Of a stretch of 64,000 nt of DNA, positions 25,677 to 34,299 are shown in pieces. Below the pieces are notes generated by a model. It ran no database searches. It saw only the letters and a list, made by a program, of their open reading frames with translations, and was not told the origin of the DNA. The DNA lies in contig NZ_HG942041.1 of NCBI RefSeq assembly GCF_000612665.1, positions 1 to 64,000 on the forward strand, given 5' to 3'. Both the position numbers and the translations under genes were made by a program. Numbering within the stretch: the stretch's first letter is position 1; every line of letters begins with the position of its first letter. Source of the stretch: Neobacillus dielmonensis (GTDB lineage Bacteria > Bacillota > Bacilli > Bacillales > Cytobacillaceae).

Positions 25677-26384
25677 TCACAATGGATTGTCAGGAATAAA
25701 CGTCTTGATTTCATCTCCCAGAATGGATGTATCCCAGGGATGCCAGAAAAAAGTACTGCCGTCAAACTGAAGATCATACTTATAGGCAATTGGTCTGTCC
25801 GTATAAAAAACCATCTCGTAATAGAGAGGATCACCCTGGCTCGTATCCGGCTGAAAATTGGGGCTTTCTTGGCTGTCCTTTAATAGTTGAAGTAATTTTT
25901 GCCGTTCTTCCTGTTGATTGAATTCTGCTATTTTTTGAGTTCCTTCATCGGTATAAAGGTGATAAAATTCAATCCTGGTCACTTCATTGCTTGGCATGTC
26001 TTTATAATGCCATTGGTACTCCATATCATCGTTAGAATAATACACTCGATATCCATTTAAATCCGAAGAAGATTTTACTGCGAGTAAATTTGGATAGCCA
26101 TTAATGGAGTAAATCTCTGTCCCCTTGGGGTGAAAGGCCGCGTCTCCGTCTTTCGTTTTATAGCTGGGATTGTTTACATTGTCTGCAACTTTGAATTTAA
26201 CAGTCCCTACTTTTTCCCCGATATATTTTTCATCGGATAACACACCGTCATAAATTCCTAGATATTCTTTCCCATCCCATTTTAAAAAGTCAACCCAATC
26301 AATAATTGTATGACTGCCAAAAGGTGTGGAACGGCAGGCTGTTAGGAAAAATACCCCAATCACAAATAGCACCAGTCTCTTCAA
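25677..26384 (-). CDS. Putative lipoprotein
   Basis: A 235-residue protein with a type II signal peptide: basic start (MKRLVLF), hydrophobic core and lipobox LTAC, so it should be lipid-anchored outside the membrane. The mature part has the repeated look of a beta-rich binding domain (YLGIYDGVLSDEKYIGEKVGTVKFKV, GTEIYSINGYPNLLAVKS, ending in a Trp/Phe-rich FDGSTFFWHPWD). I do not recognise a specific family. The TTG at 26384 follows AAGGGGTG; the TTG at 26405 would lengthen the signal peptide by 7 residues. Confidence 0.75.
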   Translation of the reverse strand: MKRLVLFVIGVFFLTACRSTPFGSHTIIDWVDFLKWDGKEYLGIYDGVLSDEKYIGEKVGTVKFKVADNVNNPSYKTKDGDAAFHPKGTEIYSINGYPNLLAVKSSSDLNGYRVYYSNDDMEYQWHYKDMPSNEVTRIEFYHLYTDEGTQKIAEFNQQEERQKLLQLLKDSQESPNFQPDTSQGDPLYYEMVFYTDRPIAYKYDLQFDGSTFFWHPWDTSILGDEIKTFIPDNPL

Positions 26385-26473
26385 TCTAAACACCCCTTTA
26401 CTCAATAGACGAAACGAACCACTATTTATTTCACTTTAAAGATAGCTATATTTTACCATTAAATATGTTCAGG

Positions 26474-26520
26474 TTGACTATAAATAAAAATAGAGATAAA
26501 ATTATCTTGAATTAGAGAAT
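26474..26520 (+). promoter_or_regulatory. Promoter with second MhqR-type operator
   Basis: TTGACT (26474-26479), 17 bases, TAAAAT (26497-26502), then TATCTTGAATTAGAGAAT (26503-26520), which matches the MhqR box at 14 of 18 positions. Promoter-operator geometry is the same as at 22670-22717. Confidence 0.7.
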
Positions 26521-26587
26521 TATCATTTCGAAATAAATATCCATGAAAATAGGACAAAATAGGTTTAACAAAGTAGGAGGGGATACC

Positions 26588-27526
26588 ATGAGTAAGAAAA
26601 CACTGGGCATTCACCATATCACAGCCATTGTTGGACATCCACAAGAAAATGTGGACTTTTACGCTGGCGTATTAGGGTTGAGATTGGTCAAAACAACTGT
26701 CAATTTTGACGATCCAGCAACCTATCACTTTTATTTCGGCAACGAAGAAGGCAAACCAGGGACGATTATCACCTTTTTTCCATGGCCTGATGCCTATAGA
26801 GGTGTTTTGGGAGATGGTCAGGTCGGTGTGACCACCTATGTTATTCCTAAAGGCTCACTAGATTTTTGGGAAAAGCGGATGGAAAAGTTCCAAATCCCTT
26901 TCACGAAAGCAGAGCGTTTTGGTGAACAGTATATCAAATTTGATGATCCTCACGGCTTACATTTGGAATTGGTTGAACGCGAGGAAGGAGAGGAAAATAC
27001 CTGGGCTTTTAGCGGAGTGACTCCTGAAGTTGCCATTAAAGGTTTTGGTGGAGCTGTACTGTTATCGAGTCATCCGGAGAAAACAAGGAATCTGTTGGAA
27101 AAATTAATGGGTTGGGAGTTTGTTGGAAAAGAAGGGGACTTTGCTCGCTACAGGTCTGCCGGAGATATTGGCAATACCATAGATGTAAAATTAACACCTA
27201 TTGGCCGGGGAAAGATGGGTGTCGGCACCGTTCACCATATTGCCATGCGTGCTGATCATGATGAAGATCAGTTAGAATGGAAACGGTATTTGGAAGCAAA
27301 TGGTTATGGTGTTACACCAGTACGTGACAGAAATTATTTTAATTCGGTTTACTTTAGAGAGCACGGGGAAATTTTATTTGAAATTGCCACCGACCCTCCA
27401 GGTTTCGCGATTGATGAAACGAAAGAACATCTAGGTGAAAAATTAATGCTCCCTGAGCAATTTGAGCCGCATCGTGACCAAATTGAACGCATATTGCTTC
27501 CGTTTCAAGTTAGGGAGTTAAACTAA
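26588..27526 (+). CDS. mhqO: Ring-cleaving dioxygenase, MhqO-like (VOC superfamily)
   Basis: A 312-residue paralogue of the dioxygenase at 24077. Ligands are visible as GIHHITAIVG at the N-terminus, VGTVHHIAMRA (about 216-226) and ILFEIATDPPGF (about 263-274). Family members cleave hydroquinone-type rings with Fe(II) or Mn(II). AGGAGGGGATACC precedes the ATG; an earlier in-frame ATG at 26543 would lie only 23 bases downstream of the operator and lacks a site. It is a single-gene unit under its own MhqR-type box. Confidence 0.85.
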   Translation: MSKKTLGIHHITAIVGHPQENVDFYAGVLGLRLVKTTVNFDDPATYHFYFGNEEGKPGTIITFFPWPDAYRGVLGDGQVGVTTYVIPKGSLDFWEKRMEKFQIPFTKAERFGEQYIKFDDPHGLHLELVEREEGEENTWAFSGVTPEVAIKGFGGAVLLSSHPEKTRNLLEKLMGWEFVGKEGDFARYRSAGDIGNTIDVKLTPIGRGKMGVGTVHHIAMRADHDEDQLEWKRYLEANGYGVTPVRDRNYFNSVYFREHGEILFEIATDPPGFAIDETKEHLGEKLMLPEQFEPHRDQIERILLPFQVRELN

Positions 27527-27533
27527 AAAACAT

Positions 27534-27584
27534 GGGGGACGGCCCTTGTGCTTCAAAAAATGAAGCACATGGATTCCGTCCCCC
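27534..27584. repeat. GGGGG...CCCCC hairpin element (copy 3), bidirectional terminator-like
   Basis: GGGGGACGG (27534-27542) pairs with CCGTCCCCC, and inside it TGTGCTTCA pairs with TGAAGCACA around AAAAA. The 51-base element is one long hairpin. On the minus strand it is followed by ATGTTTTTTAG, so it can terminate the tRNA-like RNA; on the plus strand it follows the dioxygenase gene. Confidence 0.75.
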
Positions 27585-27597
27585 TGTTTCATTTGAT

Positions 27598-27684
27598 AGG
27601 ACTTGATGGGATTTTAACCCATAAGATGCTCATGTCGTACAGGAGAGTACGATATGGCTGCTCTGCACATTGAGCTACAAGTCC
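27598..27684 (-). ncRNA. tRNA-like RNA with aberrant anticodon arm
   Basis: On the minus strand there is a 7-bp acceptor (GGACTTG with CAAGTCC), TA linker, D stem GCTC/GAGC, and a T arm ATGGG-TTAAAAT-CCCAT, all at tRNA spacing. Between the D and T arms lie 37 bases instead of about 22 that fold into one long stem (ATATCGTAC with GTACGACAT, one mismatch, loop TCTCCT), so no normal 7-base anticodon loop exists. The discriminator is U and CCA is not encoded. A TATACT box lies 7 bases upstream of the 5' end. Tertiary G18-G19 is not obvious. It could be a functional tRNA-like RNA (compare the tRNA-Other described in Bacillus cereus) or a tRNA pseudogene. Confidence 0.65.
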
Positions 27685-27747
27685 TGTTATTAGTATAGAA
27701 AAAAATGGACGATTTATTCTAGGTGTCCTAAATAAATTTTTTATTGC

Positions 27748-28311
27748 TCATCCGGGCTGGTATGTTTTTGCGTATGTATCTCGGTTTGTTAACCAATGAC
27801 AAAACATATAGATGAGCGCATAAATAGGAACAGAATAGTAGTATTCCCAGCCGGTCAACACGTAGAAACCGGACAATGAGAAGATCGGTTCACCAACGAA
27901 ACTGGTTAACAAGCCGTGAAACACGGCTTTTTTCCATGGTGCAATACGAGGTTTTGTTTGAATGAGAAACATAATAGAAACAGGCAGCATACAAAAATTA
28001 AACGGCAGCCAGGCAGGGAAAGACGGTGTCAATTTTCCTGTATAGTACCATAATCCGAGTGCGGTACCCGTATAATCCAAACATACTGAAATTAAGATGG
28101 CAAATATACCAGCATACAATAGACGTTGGGTACTGTCCTTTTTGCGATAAAAGATCCAAAATATCCATGATCCAATGGATAACACGAAGGCAATCCACCA
28201 ATCCCAATGAAAAACGGTCTCCTCCAGCCATAACCGTCCAAAATCTTGGTGAAGTTCATGAAACCTGTCAAATAGTGCTCCAACCTGGTCGATTTTCTCT
28301 TCCTTATTCAT
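27748..28311 (-). CDS. CBO0543-family membrane protein
   Basis: A 187-residue integral membrane protein with about five helices. It has the pattern seen in CBO0543-type proteins of Firmicutes (HWDWWIAFVLSIGSWIFWIFYR, GLWYYTGKLTPSFPAWLPFNF, TGWEYYYSVPIYALIYMFCHW). The function is unknown. The ATG at 28311 with GGGGTG upstream is preferred to one four codons earlier. A second member of the same type is at 54102-54578. Confidence 0.75.
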   Translation of the reverse strand: MNKEEKIDQVGALFDRFHELHQDFGRLWLEETVFHWDWWIAFVLSIGSWIFWIFYRKKDSTQRLLYAGIFAILISVCLDYTGTALGLWYYTGKLTPSFPAWLPFNFCMLPVSIMFLIQTKPRIAPWKKAVFHGLLTSFVGEPIFSLSGFYVLTGWEYYYSVPIYALIYMFCHWLTNRDTYAKTYQPG

Positions 28312-28508
28312 CAGACACCCCATACTGCAAATGATTCAAATCTGCCGATAGTTTTCACATTGACTAGTCATGTTATTCTAAAAAACATTTTCACCAAACG
28401 TTCATCAAATCTATGAAAAATAATCAAATCAAGTGAAAACGCCAAGCAAAAAATAACTTATAATAAGGTAAATACTATCATTTTGTTGAAAAAGCGAGGG
28501 AGCCAGCG

Positions 28509-29276
28509 ATGAAACACGTCGTCATTACAGGGAGTACCAGAGGAATTGGTTACGGACTGGCGCAAGAATTTTTAAAAGCAGGATGTAAGGTAACGATCAA
28601 TGGGAGAAATGATGCAAGTGTCGAGCATGCCATACATACACTTGAAGAATCATATAAAGATTCAGTTTGTGGATTTGCAGGTACTGCAGAAGATCGAAAT
28701 TCAATGGAAAGGCTTTGGAATCTGGCGGAAAATCATTTCGGGAAAATTGATATTTGGATTAACAATGCTGGTATTGACCAAGTGAAAAAGTACTTTTGGG
28801 AAATGGATGCATCAGATTATGAACAGGTCCTGCGAACGAATCTATTAGGAGTCATGAATGGAAGCCATGTAGCGTTTCAACACATGTTAAAACAAGGAGA
28901 GGGCCAAATTTATAATATGGAGGGATTCGGCAGCAATGGCATGATGCGGGAAAAGATGACCATCTATGGAACCTCCAAAAGTGCGATTACCTATTTTACC
29001 CGTTCATTGGCGATAGAAGCAAAGGATACAAATATAAAAATGGGAACTCTAAGCCCCGGTATGGTAGCAACCGATTTTTTAAAGAAGTCACTGGACGAAC
29101 ACAACCAAAAAATCTACAACATTTTAGGTGACAAGGTCGAGCCGGTAACGCGATTCCTTGTGGCCCAAATTCTTAACAATCGGAAGAACGGTGCCAGAAT
29201 CCAATGGTTGACCAATCCCAAAGTCATGTGGCGTTTTACTAAATCCCTTTTTGTTAAAAGAGATATCTTTCGTTAA
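28509..29276 (+). CDS. SDR-family NAD(P)-dependent oxidoreductase
   Basis: A 255-residue short-chain dehydrogenase. The Rossmann motif TGSTRGIG is at residues 7-14, NNAG near 88-91, and the catalytic Tyr-x-x-x-Lys in YGTSKSA. The catalytic Ser position reads MEGFGSNG, so Ser may be displaced. The C-terminal extension (WLTNPKVMWRFTKSLFVKRDIF) is unusual. The substrate is unknown. A GAGGGAGCCAGCG site precedes the ATG. Confidence 0.85.
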   Translation: MKHVVITGSTRGIGYGLAQEFLKAGCKVTINGRNDASVEHAIHTLEESYKDSVCGFAGTAEDRNSMERLWNLAENHFGKIDIWINNAGIDQVKKYFWEMDASDYEQVLRTNLLGVMNGSHVAFQHMLKQGEGQIYNMEGFGSNGMMREKMTIYGTSKSAITYFTRSLAIEAKDTNIKMGTLSPGMVATDFLKKSLDEHNQKIYNILGDKVEPVTRFLVAQILNNRKNGARIQWLTNPKVMWRFTKSLFVKRDIFR

Positions 29277-29368
29277 ATACTGTTCTACGTGTCTCTTACA
29301 TGCATGTATAGATAGGGAGGCTTTCGGTAAACTATTAAAGGCAGTATTTAACAAACAAGGAGGAGCCA

Positions 29369-30016
29369 ATGGATTTAGACTCTAGACTGGTTTATTCTTT
29401 AAAAAAATATAATGCAAATAAGAAAATCAGGGAGATGCTTTCTTCCATTAATCCTTTATTGGTAAAAAAAGAAACCAATATCCGGGTTCACCTGGAGGCG
29501 CTTATCAATCGTTATATTACTCAAGAAGAGTTTAAAGTAATTGAAACGAAGATGAAACTGGGTGAATTATGTTTGGATTTGGAAAACCATATACCTGATA
29601 GCTTTGTGACAATACTATTTTATTGTCCGGAGGAAAACAAAATTTATCATGGTGCCGGACCACAATTTCCTGTAGAATTTTTTGACTTTTTTAATGAAAT
29701 TAATAAATTGAATGCTTTTAACAGCCAATGCGGTTCTTGTGGTTCAGCAGTCCATCAACGCAAAGTCGTAATTACCGATATTTTAACCGATCCGCTATGG
29801 GGACCATTTCGTGAGCATTTTATTCATCATGGTTTTCAAACTGGCTGGTCTATCCCTTTTTACCGAGATCAAGAAGTCATTGGAACCTTTGCGATTTATC
29901 ATCAATTTCAAAAGACGGTTAGTAAAGAGGAGATTCAGCTGGTTCAACAAAAGGTTTCTGAATATCAAGATGCTATTTATTATATGTCTGAACGGTTTCT
30001 GGCAAAAGAGGCGTAA
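29369..30016 (+). CDS. GAF domain-containing protein
   Basis: A 215-residue protein: N-terminal helical part (residues 1-55), then a GAF sensor domain (about 60-200) with the segment CGSCGSAVHQRKVVITDILTDP and GWSIPFYRDQEVIGTFAIYH. This wording is typical of the GAF domains of two-component kinases and cyclic-di-GMP proteins, where Cys residues may bind ligands or sense redox, but here no output domain is attached. It may act on the HTH protein encoded just downstream (18 bases after). AAGGAGGAGCC precedes the ATG. Confidence 0.83.
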   Translation: MDLDSRLVYSLKKYNANKKIREMLSSINPLLVKKETNIRVHLEALINRYITQEEFKVIETKMKLGELCLDLENHIPDSFVTILFYCPEENKIYHGAGPQFPVEFFDFFNEINKLNAFNSQCGSCGSAVHQRKVVITDILTDPLWGPFREHFIHHGFQTGWSIPFYRDQEVIGTFAIYHQFQKTVSKEEIQLVQQKVSEYQDAIYYMSERFLAKEA

Positions 30017-30034
30017 TGATCGTAAAGGATGGGC

Positions 30035-30397
30035 ATGAGAATGTTTGGTGAACGACTAAAAAAATTGAGACTAGAACATGGGCTAACGATGGAGGAGGCT
30101 GGAAGGAGACTAGGGATTAAAAAGTCCACTTATGCGTCTTATGAATCGGAATACAGGCAGCCTCCCTTAGAGAAATTGAAAGGAATCTCAAAATTATTTG
30201 GCGTTTCCGTTGATTATATTTTGGGACTTACAGATGAACGGAATATCCAGGAAACCTTACAGTATAAATTGATGGATGCATACAAAAAAGGTTTTCATTG
30301 GGATGGACAGGATATTCCTGAAGATGTTCTGCAATTAATCAGTCAAGTGTTAGAAGAACTTTCACAAAAACAATGGCAGCGTTACAAGGAAAGTTAG
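30035..30397 (+). CDS. Helix-turn-helix XRE-family regulator
   Basis: A 120-residue protein with an N-terminal XRE helix-turn-helix (residues 3-62; LKKLRLEHGLTMEEAGRRLG, STYASYESEYRQPPLEKL, FGVSVDYILGLTDE). The short C-terminal tail is unrecognised. It lies 18 bases after the GAF-domain gene, so co-transcription and a shared signal are probable. The ATG at 30035 sits 6 bases after AAAGG; other in-frame ATGs at 30029 and 30041 are possible. Confidence 0.82.
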   Translation: MRMFGERLKKLRLEHGLTMEEAGRRLGIKKSTYASYESEYRQPPLEKLKGISKLFGVSVDYILGLTDERNIQETLQYKLMDAYKKGFHWDGQDIPEDVLQLISQVLEELSQKQWQRYKES

Positions 30398-30422
30398 AAT
30401 GGTTTAATACCGGACGCAAGAG

Positions 30423-30456
30423 AGTCTCTAATTTATGTTGGAGACTTTTTTGTTTT
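30423..30456 (+). terminator. Terminator after the GAF/HTH unit
   Basis: AGTCTC (30423-30428) pairs with GAGACT (30441-30446), followed by TTTTTTGTTTTT. Confidence 0.7.
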
Positions 30457-30547
30457 TAGCTCTGTTAATCGTTTATGTTGATATTCGGTAAAAAGAACAT
30501 TTGTTCTATAATAAGCTTATGAGAACATATATGGGGCGGGGTTCGGA

Positions 30548-31576
30548 ATGGCACTTAAGGACATTATTTAAGAGATCCAACAACTTAACGATGCAGATCA
30601 ATTGCGGTTAAAAGACTTTTTCATAAAATCAATCGTCTCTTTTTCCACAAGCGGTCCCATCTTTAAAGAAATATCCGAACAGAAACATAAAGATGGCTAC
30701 ACCTGCACCCATTGCCATTCCACAACTGCTGTCCGCTTCGGAAAATATCGAATCAAAGCGGGAGCGAAAGTGATTGAACGCCAGCGGTACCGTTGTAAGG
30801 ACTGCGGGAAGACATTTACGGATGTAACCAATACCCCGTTAAAAGGATCTCACCTTCCCCATAAATGGTTGGATTTTATCCATTGTATGATTGAAGGGTA
30901 TTCTTTACGAAAGGCATCAGAGCTAATCGGCGTTCATAACGTCACCCTGTTCTACTGGAGGCACAAAGTTTTATCCGCCTTGAAGCAGATGGAGATTGAC
31001 CATTTTTCAGGTATCGTCGAAATGGACGAGACCTATTTCCTGTACTCAGAAAAAGGGAAACGGAAGATAACTGGCCGCAAAGCCCGCAAACGTGGCGGTG
31101 CATCCAGATTCCGTGGCATCAGTAAGGAACAGGTCTGTGTATTGGTTGCGAGGGACCGCCAAAAACAAACCTACTCAAAAGTATTGGGACAGGGCCGCAT
31201 TGTTAAATCGAAACTTGACCAAGCAATTGGTTCCAAGGTATCTGTTACAGATGCCTGGAGAGCTTTCAAAGCCTATGCGAAAGAAAAAGGGATTGAACAT
31301 TACCCGTTTAAATCCGATGGTAAGGAACGGGTTAAAGGGCTTTATCATATCCAAAATGTCAATAACTATCACAGCTGTTTATAGGGCTGGATGAATCGAT
31401 TCAATGGTGTGGCGACCAAGTACCTCGACCATTATTTGAGCTGGTTTCTGTTTCTGGATACGATCCGCTTCCGAAACGATTCTACAACTGTTAGTAAGAT
31501 GATTGTCGAAAGCTGCTTATATCCGACTGTGGCGACTTATGGTAAATTGAGGTTATCTACGTTCAAAGTTTCATAA
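30548..31576 (+). pseudogene. IS1595-family transposase, disrupted by two in-frame stops
   Basis: One reading frame from the ATG at 30548 to the TAA at 31574-31576 encodes an IS1595-type transposase: zinc ribbon (CTHCHS...CKDCGKTF), then ISXO2-like catalytic domain with EMDETYF and TDAWRAFKAY, and the C-terminal NRFNGVATKYLDHYLSWF. Two stops lie inside: TAA at 30569-30571 and TAG at 31382-31384 (HSCL-stop-GWMN where the family has HSRLKGW). The element should be inactive without help in trans. No clear terminal inverted repeats were found. Confidence 0.88.
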
Positions 31577-31684
31577 GCCTTGTTCAACTATCGGGACAGG
31601 TTTGTTGAAGAAGGATAAATAGAAAACGATAGAGAATTTATAAAGGAAACACGATTCTTCATATTTGTTTTTGGGGGGAAATTG

Positions 31685-32848
31685 ATGGAAAATAATAAAT
31701 ATCTATTGAATGAAAAAAATTACATTCCTACATATTTTTCATATATGGTAAGAAATAAGTTTACAGTAGCATACAATGACTATCATTTCTTTTCAACAAA
31801 GAAACTCCCATTAGATAATAATCCATATTCTTTTAAAGAATCGCCAAATAAACTGGAATTTTCAACCCTTGAATACTTACATAAAGGAAAAAAAAGAATT
31901 GCTGACTTTAAACAGTTTATGGAGAATACAGGAACTACTGCATTACTTATTATTAAAAATGATACTATTTTTTATGAAGGTTATTTTAATGGACATAAAA
32001 GAAATACTCCTCAAAAGCTGTTCTCCATTACAAAATCATTTATTTCTACTCTTGTTGGAATAGCTATTGATAGTGGTTATATAAAAAGTGTAGATGATTT
32101 CGTTTCTTCGTATATACCCGAAATAAAACTAAGAAATATTAGAATCAAACATCTCCTTCAGATGGATGCAGGGATAAAGTTCAAGGAAGGTCATTTTCCG
32201 TGGAGAGATGAAGCAAAAGTTTACTTGTATCCGAATGCAAGGGAATTGGCACTGACCGTTGTAGAAGATACGAATGATACATTTTTTCATTATAATGATT
32301 ATCATTTGTTAATACTAGGGCTTATTCTTGAAAGGACAACAGATAAAAGTGTAACAGACTTTTTTTATGAGAAGATATGGAGTCAGTTAGGAATGGAATT
32401 TCCAGGCTTTATGATATTAGACAGTGAAAAGCATTCATTTGAAAAGATTGAGAGTGGGCTAGTAATGACTGCAATAGATCTAGCTAAGTTCGGTAGTTTA
32501 TATTTGAATAATGGGGAATGGAAGGGCAAACAGATTATTAGTAATGAATGGATTGAGGAATCAGTTAGTCCAAATAATGTGCCCACTAATGTTCAGCATT
32601 TCCGCTATTATCAAAACCAACCTTGGGGAAAGATGTGGTTTAATCAAAATAAAGCATATTATAAATATTTATGGTGGGGACATCTAAATAACAACACGAA
32701 TAATGACTATTTTGCGTTAGGGGCATTAGGTCAAGTTCTATACGTTAGCCCAGAAAACAATACAATTGCTATTCGTCTTGGAAGAAAGTGGGGAGTTATG
32801 GACTGGTGGCCTACAATCTTATATAAATTAATAAATTCTTCAACCTGA
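31685..32848 (+). CDS. Serine hydrolase of the beta-lactamase (class C/AmpC-like) family
   Basis: A 387-residue protein with the S-x-x-K active site as SITK (about residue 120) and YND as the Y-x-N motif in FFHYNDYHLL. The third motif appears degenerate (GALGQVLYVSP). Family members are esterases, D-peptidases or class C beta-lactamases; no signal peptide is visible, so a cytosolic esterase is more likely than a beta-lactamase. The ATG at 31685 is preceded by GGGGGGAAATTG. It stands directly after the decayed transposase and is AT-rich, hinting at acquisition. Confidence 0.83.
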   Translation: MENNKYLLNEKNYIPTYFSYMVRNKFTVAYNDYHFFSTKKLPLDNNPYSFKESPNKLEFSTLEYLHKGKKRIADFKQFMENTGTTALLIIKNDTIFYEGYFNGHKRNTPQKLFSITKSFISTLVGIAIDSGYIKSVDDFVSSYIPEIKLRNIRIKHLLQMDAGIKFKEGHFPWRDEAKVYLYPNARELALTVVEDTNDTFFHYNDYHLLILGLILERTTDKSVTDFFYEKIWSQLGMEFPGFMILDSEKHSFEKIESGLVMTAIDLAKFGSLYLNNGEWKGKQIISNEWIEESVSPNNVPTNVQHFRYYQNQPWGKMWFNQNKAYYKYLWWGHLNNNTNNDYFALGALGQVLYVSPENNTIAIRLGRKWGVMDWWPTILYKLINSST

Positions 32849-33002
32849 TTACATCGTGCATTTAATTAAATCCTTGTTGAATAGAAGATTGTGAAGGAGT
32901 GTACTTATGCTAACGGGTGCTTTTGCCTAAGATAATGATCGTTGCGGCGGTCATTTTTTTGTTATTGACTAAAGGGGCAGTTTATATAAGAAGGAATGGT
33001 AT

Positions 33003-33333
33003 TATTAAGTTGGATTGTTTATTGGTCATCTTGGTGGAGGTATTTGAATCCCTTTAACGACTTATGTATTAAAATATTTAACACAAAATAAAAAATGGAG
33101 TAAAGTTTTATGGGCAAAAAGTCTTGATTTGTGCAATTATTGCTGCAATTCTTTCCGTTGTTATTCGTACCATACTTCGTGCCAATGGCATTCACAATCT
33201 TCTTAGCGAGAATACAACTGGTCAAGCATTTATATATTTGGTCAGTTATTCACTGATTTTCTTTGTTTTAAAAGAGAACCTAAAAGATAAGATTTACGGA
33301 TTGGTAAAATCCTGTTTAACTAAGGGATTGTAA
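33003..33333 (+). pseudogene. Remnant of a small membrane protein
   Basis: Translated pieces resemble one membrane protein split by a stop and a frameshift: GLFIGHLGGGI-stop-IPLTTYVLKYLTQNKKWSK in one frame, then AIIAAILSVVIRTILR and GQAFIYLVSYSLIFFVLKENLKDKIYG in another. No single open frame of coding appearance remains. The original family is not recognised. Confidence 0.45.
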
Positions 33334-33822
33334 GAGTTTATGAACAGTTACTGCTTCCGCAGTTTATTCCTGAGACCGAGAAAATTGCAGTAGAGCTTTG
33401 GGGAGGCACAAAACAGGAGCCTAAAATTGTTGGGTATGAAGTGCTGGAGCGTAAGGAAGCATTAGAAGAAATTGATAATAGTAAAGTATTAGGTGGAAAA
33501 GGTGATGAAAAAGAGGTAAATATGGCATTAACCAATATTCGTGCAAATGTACCATTTTTACATGAAATCACTTCGAAAGAATTAAAGCCGTCTTTTGTTC
33601 AGCTGGATAACGATGGTCAACATTACTCAGTGTTAATTCACTACGCACTTCTTGACGATACTGTTGAGAATTCAAAGGTTATTTTCTTCCATCAGTATGA
33701 AAAAGGTTTTACAAGCACCTACGAACGAGGGGATTTCTATCATTTTTGAAGTATCTAGCCAGAATTACACGCCAAATGAAGTTAAGACGTTTATTGAGTC
33801 ATTATCCCTTACATCAAAATAA
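33324..33822 (+). pseudogene. 5'-truncated, frameshifted gene remnant (DUF4367-like)
   Basis: An open frame starting without an initiation codon (VRVYEQLLLPQFIPETEKIA, then VELWGGTKQEPKIVGYEVLE) runs to 33749. The sense continues in the next frame from about 33720 to 33822 (NEGISIIFEVSSQNYTPNEV, then KTFIESLSLTSK). The protein therefore lost its 5' part and suffered one frameshift. The wording recalls DUF4367-type C-terminal domains, which is a weak guess. Confidence 0.5.
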
Positions 33823-33841
33823 CATTGGAAGTTGTTAAACC

Positions 33842-33873
33842 AGCGTTTCTGTAATAAGCAGGAACGCTTTTTC
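33842..33873 (+). terminator. Terminator after the gene remnant
   Basis: AGCGTT-x-CTG pairs with CAG-x-AACGCT around TAATAAG, followed by TTTTTC; it is the surviving terminator of the decayed gene. Confidence 0.65.
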
Positions 33874-33955
33874 ACTAACGAAGCAGGTTAGTGTAAGAAG
33901 GAAGATTTATAATAAACAAGAATATAACTAATAACAAATTGATTGGAGGAAATCT

Positions 33956-34069
33956 ATGTGTTTTTTTGAAATAAAGTTGCGATATTTTGAAGAAAGTCAC
34001 GATGTTTTAAAGAAAGTTGTGAAGCATTTTCCCTTTAGATATGGATTATCTGAAGGGGTATTCTTATAG
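33956..34069 (+). CDS. Possible 37-residue peptide
   Basis: ATG at 33956 has a strong ribosome site (GATTGGAGG, 6 bases). The 37-residue product is MCFFEIKLRY... ending GLSEGVFL, with no recognised motif. It lies in a degraded region and may itself be the start of a lost gene, so support is the ribosome site only. Confidence 0.35.
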   Translation: MCFFEIKLRYFEESHDVLKKVVKHFPFRYGLSEGVFL

Positions 34070-34263
34070 TGAGAGGAAAAGTGTTTCTGAACCAAAAGGT
34101 GTATTAGAGAATTGTTGAGTAACAATAGAGTTGTTCAGCAATCGGTCCATATAATTGAACAACACTTGGTAGTCAAATTGGATATTTATGTTAAAGTTAT
34201 TAGAGATCTTGAAGGATGCAACAAGCGCATGGTTTTGACAATGGCTTGCTGAAATGATACTAT

Positions 34264-34287
34264 AAACATAACGTTAACGTAACGTTT
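34264..34287. promoter_or_regulatory. MerR-type operator 1
   Basis: A 24-base near-palindrome with core ACGTTAACGT lies just upstream of the merR-like ATG and just downstream of a TTGACA-N17-TACTAT promoter, consistent with autoregulation. Confidence 0.7.
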
Positions 34288-34299
34288 GGGGGATGAGCG

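Noticed and set aside
27598..27684. tRNA-Sec as identity of the tRNA-like RNA
   Set aside because: Acceptor is 7 bp, there is no UCA in a 7-base loop and no long variable arm, so it cannot be the selenocysteine tRNA needed for the UGA gene.
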